Below the pieces are notes generated by a model. The model ran no database searches and was not told the DNA's origin. It saw nothing but the letters and a program-made list of their open reading frames with translations. Below, one piece after another: positions 1 to 11,165 of a stretch of 64,000 nucleotides of DNA (its first letter is position 1; the number at the start of each line of letters is the position of its first letter). Origin of the DNA: Platanthera guangdongensis (lineage: Eukaryota > Streptophyta > Magnoliopsida > Asparagales > Orchidaceae); NCBI GenBank assembly GCA_039583875.1, contig CM077153.1:65914482-65978481 (forward strand), in the 5' to 3' direction. The translations under genes were made by a program, and so were the position numbers.

Positions 1-477
1 TTGTATATGGATCCACCATAGGAGGCAACATGTAACGGCTATGTAGTATGAGATGCATAACCATCATCATATGAGTGCCCATTAGCACATTTTCTTTTAT
101 CATTGCATGCGATGTTATGTAATATGTGATGCATAACATTTCATTTGTATGCCGCTCATGCATGCATTAAGGCCTTTTTAGAATGCATATCACTGCATAA
201 ATAGCATATCATCGCATAAGCACGCGTGCTAAGTTAAGGTTTACATGATGACACATGTACACACATGATTTTAAAGAAAAATGAAGAATTCATGCATTCA
301 TATCATAGGCACATGAGTAAATAGAATGAGAGGATGTCATCCTAAGTAAGACATATCATCATTATAAAATCCCAGAGCAAGTTGCAGCATAAGCAAGTGT
401 CTTTAATTATGGTCTGAACTAGTTGAGTGGCTTAGTTGTAAACTAGGATTTTGATGAGTTATTTGTTGCCTTTTAGA
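1..477 (+). other. TekB leader upstream of gag
   Basis: AT-rich, non-coding stretch before the TekB gag. I see no primer-binding site, so the 5' LTR junction is probably outside the window. It has many GCAT/ATGC words but no clean tandem repeat. A pyrimidine-rich TTGCCTTTTAG lies directly before the chosen gag ATG at 478 and could be a splice acceptor. Confidence 0.5.
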
Positions 478-1671
478 ATGCTGCCAAAGCATCCTACGAT
501 GAGGTCGACTCCCCAGTCAGAGGATGAGTCGTCGGGTGTGCAGAGTGAGGCGTTGATCGAGAGTTTGCGCCAGAGCAATGAAACTCTGTCGAGGCATTTA
601 GTTGCGATGCATTCACAGATTCAGTCGTTGTTGTTTACTGCTCCCGCGCAGCAACTCGTAGCACAAGATTCTGCCGTGGGTCAGCCCGTACCTGCTAATC
701 TTGATCCTCTAATTCCCCCGGTGATGTTACCGCAGAAGAAGAACCTTATATCGCATTTCCAGTGATTGAGACCTCCCACTTATGATGGGAGTGCCGATTT
801 TATGGTTTTAGATGATTGGATTATCTCTATGGATGAGATGTTTACGTATTTGGGGATTGTTGAAGCCCAGAAGGTGATGCTTGCGGCTTACCAGCTAAAA
901 GGCCTGACAAAGACCTGGTGGATTCGAGAAAAGGAAAGTTTGGCGGAACGATGTTCTTGGGAGTCCTTCAAGAAGATGCTACTGAAGAAGTTCTTACCCT
1001 TGGTCGAGCAGGACCGATTGATGAATAATTTCCCGCATTTGAAGCAGAGATAACTCACTTTGAGCGAATATGAGATCGAGTTTAGTAAGCTGAGCAGATT
1101 TGTTCCTGATTTGGTAGCATCAGAGGCAACAAGAGTGAAGAGTTTCCTCGGAGGATTAAGAAGTGATGTCCAGCAATTGACATACACTTATCGAGCTGAA
1201 AGCTATTCTGAAGTAGTGGAAGCCGCTTTGAAGGTTGAGGCGATCGAGAACGCTAAGAATTGAGGTGCTGCGGTGAGAAAGGAGAAGAGAAAAGGTGAGG
1301 AGGATGGAAGCTCCAGGGCATCTGGACCTTCTTTGAAGAAGAAAAGTAAGGAAGTATGTAGCTTCTATGGTTGATCCGACCAACCTTTCGAAAGGTGCTT
1401 TAAGAGGACTTCCACCCTGAAGCAGCAGCAGGTGCTCGCCATCCAAGGCGCACCTTAAGGAGATCTGGTGTGCACACATTGTGCTAGGAAGGGACACAAT
1501 GTGATTCGTTGCTGGATGAAGGACATGGCTTGTTTCTAGTGCATGTAGAAGGGGCACCTGAAGACTTTATGACCCCAGGCTCAGACTCCACTATAGCCTA
1601 TTCTGCTTTGGGCTCTGTCGCCGCCACCAAACCTGGATAAAGGAAAAGGAAAGCTGAACGTGGTGACCAGG
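478..1671 (+). pseudogene. gag: TekB gag (capsid and zinc knuckles), nine in-frame stops
   Basis: Retrotransposon capsid precursor, which packages the element RNA in cytoplasmic particles. I chose the ATG at 478; an open frame also exists a few codons upstream. The capsid region starts near 766 (PPTYDGSADF, typical of gypsy gag) and includes LKGLTKTWW and the SEYEIEFSKL stretch. At 1471-1512 a CTHCARKGHNVIRC zinc knuckle (CX2CX4HX4C) is intact, flanked by two decayed knuckles near 1363 and 1531. The same frame is kept to 1671, yet it holds stops at 763, 1051, 1261, 1372, 1456, 1537, 1546, 1570 and 1594. There are nine nonsense codons and no frameshift. The gene then breaks off at the TekA insertion and resumes at 34970. 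Confidence 0.85.
1667..1671. repeat. Target-site duplication of TekA (left copy)
   Basis: CCAGG directly before the TekA LTR start; the partner is ACAGG at 34965-34969, with one mismatch. Removing one copy keeps the TekB reading frame. Confidence 0.75.
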
Positions 1672-2066
1672 TGTAACACCCCAATTTTCAGTAGCCAAAA
1701 TTTTGGGTGACACGGCCTGGGACACGGGCGTGTCCAGGGCGTGTCCTGCGTTCGACGAGTGTTCGGGAGGACCAATCGACGAGTGGTCGACACAATTCGG
1801 TCGACGATCGTCGAGTGCTTCGGACATGGCCCGTGACACGGGTGTGTCACAGGGCGTGTCAGCATGGTCGATGAACTCAGCCCGACGACCTTGAGCTGGG
1901 GCGTGTCTAGTGCCGTGTATGGGCACACGGCCTGGGACACGGGCGTGTCACAGGCCGTGTGAGTCTCAGGTGATTTTGAGATTTTTTTCAGCCTGATGAA
2001 CACGGCCACAGACACGGGCGTGTCTGAACGAGGAATCGTCGAACGGAAATCGTCGAACGCTGGGTC
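1672..2066 (+). repeat. TekA 5' LTR, piece 1
   Basis: Matches 32386-32779 of the 3' LTR. It contains three GACACG hairpins (1709-1745, 1823-1860, 1924-1961) and TCGA-rich words such as GTTCGACGA and GTCGACGATCGTCGA. It is cut at 2066 by SirA and resumes at 16822. Confidence 0.92.
2062..2066. repeat. Target-site duplication of SirA (left copy)
   Basis: GGGTC at 2062-2066, exactly repeated at 16817-16821 on the other side of SirA. Confidence 0.92.
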
Positions 2067-4003
2067 TGAAAGTTCAGGAGGTATGCTTGATACCACCTGA
2101 AGGTGTTAGTTAGATCAGATATACTCTAGAGGGGGGGGGGGGGTGAATAGAGTATGTTGGTGATTTTTAAACTTTTAAAACTATTGTTGTATTTTAGGCG
2201 AGTGTGCAGGGAAGCAATTACAATAAACCAAGATGCAGCAACTATCTAATCACATCACATTCACAGAGCAAGGCCAGAAAACAAAAAGGAAAAGAAAGCA
2301 ACCAGACTACACAAGAATTTTTATAGTGGTTCCCCAAATTTGGGTAGTCCACTCTTCTACCACCCTGGTAGGAATCCACTGCAGGAAGGGGTTGATCAGG
2401 TATCCTGGCACCAATGGGGTTTTGATCAGGTTCCCAAAAACCAAACCCTCAAGTCTTTTGGAGGGAGACTTGCAACCAGAATAATTTTGAAGGGAATTAA
2501 AACCCTGTACAGAGGTGGAGTGAGAGGGTGATGAGATCTTCTCTTTCTCAAGTCAAATGAGAATACTTGTGGATTGTTGTTTAGCAGCTTTGCTCCCCCT
2601 GAGATGTAGAATGAATCAGGAAGAATGCTGGAGCACTGCTTCAGGGTGATAGGTCTTCAAAGACCTAGAATTCCAGGTCCAGAGAAAGTCTCCAGGAACT
2701 TCTTGTGACTGATATGAATGTATTGTCTTTGGAGTTATCCTGAGTAAAAGCAGATGAAGAAGACTCTTGATATTGATGTAGTGTTCTTCTTCTTCTTCTT
2801 CTTGATCAGTTTCTCTCTAGGCCAAGAATGAATTCCTTTTTTTGTATTGTCTGAATCACTGTCTGTCTTTTTCTTGTTGTTGTGTGTTGAATTTTTTTTG
2901 TCTTACTCACTGTTTCTGTATTTCTCCATGTCTCATAAGAAACATTCGAATTTTGAATATCGAGCAGTAATGGCAGAAGGCCTGGAAAGGAAGCAGCAAT
3001 TAATTATTTCCCCAACTGTTTCCATGGGAAAATGGTATGTAATAATCCCGGATTAACTGCGCATTCTAACGGTAGTATTCTGTGAAGAACTGCCATTAAC
3101 TGTTCAGGAATCAGCGCCATGGAATGAGACGGGAACGGAAGAAGACCTAGTCTGGAATCGTCGACCGAAGAACATAATTCGTCGAGCTGAGTTTTGAGTT
3201 CGTCGAGCTGAGCCTGAGTTCGTCGAGCTAAGCTGAGTTTGTTGAGCTGAGCTGAGTTCGTCGAGCTGACAGTCTTCATTCGTTGAACAGACAATCTTCA
3301 ATATCAGACAAACATTATTCGTTGAGCAGAGAACTAAATTCGTCGAGCTGAGAAAAGTTCTGGAATTGGACAAAATACTCTGTATCTGCTGAAATGCTGT
3401 GTCGACACAAATTGTTGTCGACAGATTGATCTTGGTGTCGACACAAATCCTCTGGTGTCGACATAAGCTGGGGTCAACTGAAATCCTGGTGTTGACACAA
3501 ATCGTCTGGTGTCGACACAAACCCTAAGTGTCGACACAGATTCTCTGAGTACAAAAATCGTCGAGTAGAGATTAGCATTCGTCGACCTGAGAAGCTGTGA
3601 ACTTGAGGTCCAAGTTCGTCGAGCTCAGAATATAATTCGTCGACCGAAGCATGAAGCTGGACTTAGAGAAATTCTGAAGTAGTCCTGAAAAGCTTGAGGT
3701 AGAATCCCGGTGTTCGTCGAGCAAAGAACATAGTTCGTCGAGCTCAGCACTACGGATTGTCTCACGATCGTCCATCGCAGAACTCCCTTCGTCAAGCTGA
3801 GTTCGACGAACGTCGAACTCATTTCACTTAGTCTGAAAAATTGATAGATCTGGAGTTCCTGATGGTCTTAAAGAAGGTTGGTCCATCTAAAGTTGAGATA
3901 GAGGACTGTCCTACACTCTAAGACAAAAACCTGACCCTGACTATACAAGATGGGTCACATCCTAAGTCAGTGGACCTAGCCTAAATCAACTAGGGATCCA
4001 ACA
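2067..4003 (-). repeat. SirA 3' LTR
   Basis: Element sense is minus, so the U3 part is at 3160-4003 and the U5 end near 2067. U3 is packed with TTCGTCGAGC-type words and several GTGTCGACAC palindromes (3160-3830). Near the U5 end a run of G follows CTAGAG, a motif shared with SirS and SirC. Ordinary-looking open frames here are not genes. Confidence 0.92.
3160..3830. repeat. TCGA-centred word array in SirA 3' LTR
   Basis: Two interleaved motifs: TTCGTCGAGCTGAG and variants (about fifteen), and GTGTCGACAC palindromes (about six, 3401-3540). The same array is at 15970-16640 in the other LTR. It lies in U3. Confidence 0.8.
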
Positions 4004-4018
4004 ATCTCCCCCTATTTG
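4004..4018 (-). promoter_or_regulatory. SirA polypurine tract
   Basis: ATCTCCCCCTATTTG on plus, a purine run on minus directly before the 3' LTR. This is the expected plus-strand DNA primer site. Confidence 0.8.
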
Positions 4019-4192
4019 GGTGAGGTCACTAACAGAGACTCCAAGAAAAGAATAAACAGAAAAACAAAGCAAAATTAAGAGATATATCTGGTAGAGAATT
4101 TACAACACATGCATCAGATATATATACATATAGGCTTTGTTTTAATGCAAGAAATAGTCTGAAATAGAAGCAGAAATGAAATAACCACAACA

Positions 4193-6907
4193 TTACTTCT
4201 CTATCTTCTTCTGTTTTAGCTTGTCTTCTGGTGCTTTATCTCCTGGCTTTTTGAAAATGATTTCCCTATTGAGATCTGAAGCTTGAGCCTTGGTCATAGT
4301 CATGTCAGCTGCCCCTATGATGTTCAGTGAAGTGGCTCTGAGGACAACTGCTTCTGGGTGAAGATGCATGTACTCATCAACATTGAGTAGCTTGTTTGCT
4401 TTCCCAAATCTCATTAGCTCATCTCTCCTGTACTGAGACATAGTAGTTAAGCCTGTTGTGTCCTTGCCTTCAGCTTTAGCTTTGTTGATTAGAGATAAGA
4501 AAATGATCTCTTAGAACCTTGCCATTCTGGCTGTGTTGGCTGTTTCTGGATCTTCAGGAGGAGAATAGGGCCTTTCAGCTTCATGTTCCTTAGATCCCTG
4601 GTGCTGCTGCTGTTGTTGTTGAGGGTGTTGACTGCCTGAAGATGGTGGCCTTGGCTGACTACCACCAGAAGATCTCCCTGTTTGTCTCTGATAAGTTTGA
4701 ATATGGGCAGATCTCTGAGAGCCAGAGCCAGAGGCACCTGCTGCTGGAGGAGGAGGAGGAGGATCCTATCTGTATCTATGAACTGGGGGAGGAGAGTATC
4801 TCCTACTCCTCTTCCTCTCTTTTTGCTGGTTCTTTGATAGCCACATCCATGCAGGCATCCCTTTGTAAGGAGCAACATTGTGCAGAATATAGTATGGAGT
4901 GTTTGCAGTGGGATTAGGCTTGGGAGCAGGAGGAGGAGGAGCCTTCCTTTTCTTAGAGAGCAACTTCTTTTTCTTTTTAGCAGCCTCGTCATCTGATTCA
5001 TCATCATCATCATCACCAGAATCTGAATAGAGAGGATTGACATACATAGCATTCAAATTCCTCAGAGTTTCATCAGAAATGATAAGAGGTTTTTCTTGAG
5101 GGGGGATAGAAGGTTCAGAGGGTAAGGGTTCAACAGCAGTAGAGACAGAGCTTTCAGCTGCTGCCTTGTTCTCTTCTTCAATGTATGCCAGAATGAGCTC
5201 ATCCAGATCCGGCATGGGAGAATCATCCATGACAAAATCTGGGACAGAGCAGATTGCTGGAATAGTCACAGGAATTGGAACAGCAGTAGGAGCAGCAAAG
5301 GTATCACAAAGTTGCTTGGCAACTGCTGGACTAGCTGGAGAGGTATACTGGACAATAGCCAAGTATGGCTTAGCAACCTCTACTGAAGGAAGCTTCATAT
5401 ATACAGGATCAAAGATATGAAGTATCTCAGATAAATTAACTGTGGGATTTATAAGGAAATCACCAGTAGTTGTTATTGTATCTACTAACTCATCAAGGCT
5501 AATGTCAGTGTCCATAAATTGAATAAAATCAATTGCTGTATCTGTAACTGCAACTGCATTATCAAGCATTGTATCAACTGTGTTTGCAGTATCAAAAACT
5601 GTATCTGCAGTATCTGTATCAACTGTATCAACTTCTGCAGCTGCTGCACCAGCTTCATCATGGAGCATCTCCCCCTGCCTGGGTTCAGGAGAACCTGGAG
5701 CCAGGCCCCTGAATGAAGAGGGGGCAGCATAAAGGGCTGTGATTTGTGCAGATAAAGAATTAATGGAATTTACCAGAGGTGTAATGGACTCTGTGATGAG
5801 TACTTGAATGAGAGGAGTCAGAAGAGAGATGATGGAGGGAATGGTGGAGGAGATAGAAGCAGAGGAGGAATGAAGAATATGTGGAGGGGATAATGGAGGG
5901 AGAGCAATTTGTGGTTCAGTGGGTATTGTGTAGGATGGAATAGTGGATAGGTGTGGGGGAAGAGGGGATTGAGGAGGTGAGGGAATATGTGTGTCAGTGG
6001 GGGAAACTAGAGGTGTAGGGATATGTGCAAGATCAAGCAGTGGAGATTGATGTTGGGGTGGAGTCAATTTAGGTGCATGAGGAGTGGGAAGAGATTTGGG
6101 ATGTGGAATGGCCTCTCCAGTGTCAGGGTGGGGAGTGACCTCGATGGTCCTTGTGCTCTCAGAAGCATTGATGGAGGAGGAGGAACCCTTGGAGGGTTTG
6201 GTGATGGTCCTCTCCCATCTGCCAAACAAGGCGCAGGTGATGCGCTTGCTGGCATTGATGAATGTGGTCGGGGAGACCAAACATTCACTGGCCTTTTCCT
6301 GGAGGAAAATCCCCAGGATTCTGCCATAGAAGACTTCCTTCTTGCTTGTTTTCTTCTTGATTAGGTCAAAGAAGACCATTCCCCAGTCAACCTGACGTTT
6401 GTTGAGCACTGCGCACATAATCAGGAACTGATGGCGTGTGATATAGTCATGTGCCGAGTGCTTGCCCATCAGAATTTTTCCTACAATGTCGGCCAAGAAT
6501 TGATAGGCGGCTGACAGTTACTTCTTCAGAATCTTATTAGGGTTGCGGCCGGAGAAACCCATTACTTTCAACAAATCAGAATATTCTTCAGCGTCCATTT
6601 CCAAGTTGTCTTCACCATTGAGCAGTCCAAAAATTTCAGAAAGTACGGCTGGAGACAGGGAAACGATAGTGGTTCCAATATGTCCTGTCAGATTTCCGTC
6701 TTCAGAAACTGTTGCAGTGTACACCCATTCTCTTATCTCGGTTGAGTGTAGCTTGATGCTGCGAGTCATGAAATCCTTGAGATGCAATTCTTCAAGTACT
6801 TCCAGGATATAAAGAAAAATTGGATCGGAATGTTGGAAGGACTCAAAATCCATGGAGAATGCTGCATCAAACTTCATCACCGCAAGTGCTCCTGGAGGAA
6901 TTGCCAT
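4193..6907 (-). pseudogene. SirA env-like third gene, three in-frame stops
   Basis: Lies after RNase H and before the 3' LTR, the place of the env-like gene of Sireviruses. I chose ATG at 6907 (MAIPPGALAV). One frame of about 905 codons runs to 4193, broken by stops at 6518-6520 (TAA), 4766-4768 (TAG) and 4511-4513 (TAA), with no frameshift. The N-terminal third looks globular, with helical stretches around the first stop (HDYITRHQFLIMCAVLNKR). By recollection this resembles the putative plant transposon protein domain (Transposase_32); that is inference. The middle is rich in Pro, Ser and Thr with a hydrophobic stretch (STIPSIISLLTPLIQVLI). Then come acidic parts, a basic KKKKKLLSKKRK cluster and a Gln/Pro-rich tail. 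I see no signal peptide and no proven fusion peptide, so an envelope role is unproven. Confidence 0.7.
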
Positions 6908-7305
6908 TGATGACCTGTAAAGAAAATCACAGAGAAAACAGAGATCAAGAGCAAATGAACTGAAAATGCGGGACGGAGGTCGAAGAAAACCTAGATATAA
7001 GATTTTCAGAATATGAATCGACAAGCTCCGTTCCACGAAAAGAGACAGTTCTTCGAACTGAGATCGACGAAATGAGTTAGAGGTGAGTAGTTCGTCGAAC
7101 TCATTTAGAAGAATTGAAAACAGTTCGTCGAACTCCGTTCGACGAAATGGTTTCTGAAGCAAGGTTCGTCGATCCCCGGTCGATGAAGATTGTTTCCACA
7201 CAGAGAATTCGTCGGACTCCGTTCGACGAGAATCTCTCAAACTTTCCCTAATTCGTCGAACTCTGTTCGACGAACTCTGGAAAATTCGTCGAATGCAGAC
7301 AGAAA
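6908..7305 (-). other. SirA pol-env spacer with TTCGTCGA/TTCGACGAA repeats
   Basis: Non-coding spacer between the RNase H stop (7306-7308) and the env-like ATG. At 7010-7300 it holds many TTCGTCGAACTC and GTTCGACGAA words in both orientations, the same words as in the LTRs. The open minus frame across it (to 7240) is a by-product of these repeats. Confidence 0.65.
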
Positions 7306-9067
7306 CTAAGTTAACTCTTCTCCATTAATCATTCCCAGTTGATTTATAAGGAACAAATGGGTTTTCTCATCTAAAGGTTTGGTAAAAATATCTGCTCTCT
7401 GTAAATCAGTAGGAATATGAATCAAGTTAATCTTCTTTTTGTCTACATTATCTCTAATGAAATGGTGTCTTATTTCAATATGTTTAGTACTAGAATGATG
7501 AACTGGATTCTGAGCTATAGCAATAGCACTTGTATTATCACAAAATAAGGTTGAATTATTTAAGTTGATACCATAATCTAGGAGTTGGTTTTGTATCCAT
7601 AACATCTGTGAACAGCAACTGCCAGCAGCCATATACTCTGCCTTAGCAGTTGATATAGACACAGATGTCTGCTTTTTGTAAAACCAAGAGACAAGTCTCA
7701 TACCCAGGAACTGGCAAGTTCCAGAGGTACTTTTCCTATCCACTCTACATCCAGCATAGTCAGCATCTGAGTATCCAGTTAACTCAAATTCTGACTCTGC
7801 AGGATACCAGAGTCCTAAACTAGGACAACTCTTTATATATCTCAATATTCTTTTTAGAAAAATAAGATGAGATTCTTTAGGATTCACTCGAAATCTAGCA
7901 CAAAGGCATGTGGCAAACATTATATCTGGCCTGCTAGCTGTTAAGTATAATAGGGATCCAACAATTGCCCAATAATGTTTCTGATCTACAGGTTTCCCTA
8001 CTGCATCAGAATCCACAACAGCATTGGTAGCCATAGGTGTTTTCATTCCTGAGGCATCACCCATCCCAAACTTTTTAATAAGCTCTTTAGCATACTTAGA
8101 TTGGGAGAGGAATATACCATCAGGGAGCTGCTTCACTTGGAGACCAAGGAAGTAGGAAAGCTCACCCATGCTACTCATCTCAAATTTGGAATGCATGAGG
8201 TCAGCAAGCCTCTTGCACAATTTGGGATCAGTAGACCGAAAAATAATGTCATCCACATATATTTGTCCCAATAAGATTTGGTCCTTATAATGTCTAGTGA
8301 AAAGGGTTTTATCTATGGTTCCTCTTGTAAATTTATGCTCTAAGTGAAAGCTAGCTAGGGTCTCATACCAAGCTCTTGGAGCTTGCTTTAAACCATAGAG
8401 AGCTTTATGCAATTTGTAAACATAAGATGGTTGAGTTAGAGAGATAAAACCTGGAGGTTGTTCAACATAAACCTCTTCTTGAAGTACACCATTCAGAAAG
8501 ACACTCTTAACATCCATCTGGAATACTTTGAACTTTTTGTAGGCTGCATAGGCTAGGAATATTCTAATGTCCTCCAACCTTGCAACAGGGGCAAAGGTTT
8601 GGTCATAGTCTATTCCTTCCTCTTGTCTATAGCCTTGGGCAACCAGTCTAGCCTTGTTTCTTACTATGTTCCCTTGTGCATCCAATTTGTTACTATAGAC
8701 CCATTTGTTTCCAATAACTGGGTAGTTATGGGGTCTTGGAACCAAATCCCAAACTCTACATCTCTCAAATTGATTTAGTTCCTCTTGCATTGCAAGAATC
8801 CAGTGGGGATCTTGCTCAGCTTCATGAATGGTGAGAGGTTCAATTTGAGAGAGAAAACAGGCATGCATCAAGTCTTGATTGAGCTGATGTCTTGTCTGTA
8901 CACCAACTGAAATGTCTCCAATCACTTGAGATCTGGGGTGATCTCTAAGTGTGACAAGATCAGTTGGTGGAGTTGATTGAGCAACAGCTTCTGTAAATAA
9001 TTCCTCTTGAGGAATGGTACTGGTTGTTGATGGAAGTTCAGTTGCTTCCTCTTGGACTTCTCCTTCA
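7306..9067 (-). pseudogene. pol: SirA RT-RNase H part of pol
   Basis: Copies element RNA into cDNA and degrades the RNA strand. About 586 codons are uninterrupted. Copia RT motifs in order: [39 protein letters not shown], the catalytic YVDDIIF near 8240-8265, then YFLGLQVKQ and [13 protein letters not shown]. RNase H follows, with [29 protein letters not shown] and HHFIRDNV. It ends at a TAG after NGEELT. The upstream end is not a start codon: the frame comes from the integrase linker and is interrupted at 9068 by the SirS solo LTR. The only start-like codon further up is inside SirS. Restoring the site keeps the frame. Confidence 0.92.
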
Positions 9068-9072
9068 GTATC
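9068..9072. repeat. Target-site duplication of SirS (left copy)
   Basis: GTATC at 9068-9072 against CTATC at 11161-11165, with one mismatch. Removing one copy restores the SirA pol frame. Confidence 0.7.
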
Positions 9073-9218
9073 TGTTGGGTACATTGGATTAAATATACCT
9101 GATTTGAAGAAGCCTCACCCTACTCAATGATATACATCAAAATGTATTTGATGTGTTTTGAGTTTAGTTGTGTAGGTCAAGTATTTACAGGGAAAGCTGA
9201 AAAATTTCTAAGTCCATG

Positions 9219-10130
9219 TGTCGACACCCAGAAGGAAAGTGTCGACACTTAAGAAGACTTGTGTCGACACCCAGAGAAGCAGTGTCGACACTTGGAGTAT
9301 TTGTGTCGACACCAGGGATGCAGAGTCGACACCAGACTGAAAGTGTCGACACATGAAGGCTGTGTCGACACTCAATGAAGAGAAGTCCAGTGAAGAAGTG
9401 TCGACACTTAGAAGCAGTGTCGACACCCAGAGGAACTGTGTCTACATCAGAAAGTGTCGACACTTGGAGGCTGTGTCGACACTCAGCAAATTTCAGCAGA
9501 GTCTAAGTATAAGTGTCGACACAATGAAGAATATGTCGACACACAGCAGAAGACTCAATACATGAAGAAAGTGTCGACACTAGGAGGCTGTGTCGACACT
9601 CAGCAAAGTTCAACAAATTCTAAGTACAAGTGTCGACACCAAGCAGATGTGTCGACACTCAGCCAAAGTTTCAACACATGAAGAATGTGTCGACATAATG
9701 AAGAATGTGTCGACACACAGCAGAAGTCTCAACACATGAAGAAAGTGTCGACATAAGGAGCTATGTCGACACTCAGCAAATTTCTATGAAGACTAAGTAC
9801 AAGTGTCGACACCAAGCAGATGTGTCGACACTCAACAAAAGTATCAACACTGAAGGCATGTGTCGACACCAAGAAGATGTGTCGACACTTAACAAGTTCA
9901 ACACAAGAAGATGTGTCGACACAAAGGAGATGTGTCGACACTTACAAGAAATCAACAAAGTACTGAAGAATAAGGAGTTGTGTCGACACACATTATCAGT
10001 GTCGACACATGATGAAGAAGCTGTGTCGAGAAGTAATTTCTACAACACAAGGAGTTGTGTCGACACCTTGATGGCTAGTGTAGACACTTAGTCTACTTGT
10101 GTCGACACTTAGTCTACAAGTGTCGACACT
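9219..10130. repeat. Array of GTGTCGACAC palindromes in SirS U3
   Basis: About 28 perfect 10-bp palindromes GTGTCGACAC plus about seven one-base variants by hand count. They are often paired about 18-28 bp apart with AG-rich spacers, ending about 160 bp upstream of the TATA box. Open frames reading through it on both strands are by-products. Confidence 0.92.
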
Positions 10131-10286
10131 TAAAGACAGATTATCTCGACACTTTCAGACAGTTACAGATATTTCAAGAACTGACTGGATGACTTGACAG
10201 CTGCCATTCCAGCCGGTCTACTGTACCTGTCAGAGATGTCAGAAAGCTGTTAGGAACCGGATCAGCCGGTCACCATGAAGAAGGCC

Positions 10287-10294
10287 TATAAATA
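10287..10294 (+). promoter_or_regulatory. TATA box of SirS
   Basis: TATAAATA within GGCCTATAAATAGGC, directly downstream of the palindrome array. The start site is expected about 30 bp further on. Confidence 0.75.
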
Positions 10295-10620
10295 GGCTTA
10301 TTCTGTCAACAGAAAAAGAGTCTAAGAGATTAACAACAAGAGATTGAAAAAGAGAAGAAGATCTAGCTATTCATTGAAGAATCAAGTGAAGATCTAAGAA
10401 GTTGGAGAGAGAGCTCCTTCCAAGAAGACAGCCGTTGGAACCAAGCTGTAAAGAAGGGTTCAGACCTAGTTCTGAATCTTAAGTTGCAGTGATTGAAGAT
10501 CAGCTGCAGAGAATCAATCCTATTGTGTTCTACATTCAAGAAGCTTTGAAGAAAGCCAAGTGAGGTTGATCTCAGCAGAGTTCTTCCAAGAACTCATCAA
10601 GAACCTATCAACTCTTTTCT

Positions 10621-10900
10621 CTGAGTTGTAGGTATATTCTTTGTATTCTAAATTTCTTGTAGGATCCTTAGGGATCTGAGTTGTAATCCTGTAATTATAA
10701 AGGCTGAGTGGTAGGGCCTGTGTGCCTGAGTGTAGGATATTCTTATCTCTGAGTGTAGGCCTGTTGTGACTGAGTGTAGGCCTTGTGGCTGAGTGTAGGC
10801 CTTGTGGCTGAGTGTAGGTCTTTGGAGAAGACTGAGTTGTAGGGCCTTGGGCCTGAGATGTAGGAACCTGGTTGGGGTTCTGAGTGTAAGATCTGAGGAT
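10621..10900 (+). repeat. CTGAGTGTAGG array in SirS R/U5
   Basis: About eleven copies of CTGAG(T)TGTAGG or CTGAGTGTAGGCCT spaced 18-25 bp, downstream of the TATA box. A related decayed array lies in the SirC 5' LTR on the other strand. Confidence 0.7.
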
Positions 10901-11165
10901 CTGGAATAGTGGAGGAGTTTGGCCGAATCTAGTACACTACTAGATATGCGAAGGGGTAAAGTGGATGTACCCAAACCTTGGGGAACCACTATAAATCTGT
11001 GTGTTCACTGTGTGCATGTTTGATTCTGTGATTGCTGATTGATTTCTGTGAAGTAGTAATTATAACTCTGTGATATAATCTGCAATCTGCCTAAAAAGTT
11101 TAAAAAGATTTAGTCACCTATTCATCCCCCCCTCTAGGTGATTAGGTACAATTTCTTTCACTATC

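Larger units (their letters stand above)
9073..11160 (+). mobile_element. SirS: solo LTR of another Sirevirus family
   Basis: A single 2088-bp LTR, TGTTGGG...CTTTCA, with no internal region, inserted in the SirA pol linker in the opposite orientation. It shares the terminal CTTTCA, the CTAGAGGGGGG block and the GGGGAACCACTATAAA block with SirA. In plus sense it has a palindrome array (9219-10130), a clear TATA box (10287-10294) and a CTGAGTGTAGG array (10621-10900). A solo LTR arises by recombination between the two LTRs of a full element. Confidence 0.88.

Noticed and set aside
2847..3056. Small membrane-protein-like open frame
   Set aside because: Inside the SirA LTR. The T-rich DNA gives hydrophobic codons, and the second LTR has changes that do not preserve it.
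9185..10091. CRISPR-like array or repeat protein in SirS
   Set aside because: The repeats are 10-bp palindromes with uneven short spacers inside a plant LTR; there is no leader and no cas gene. Open frames arise from the repeats.
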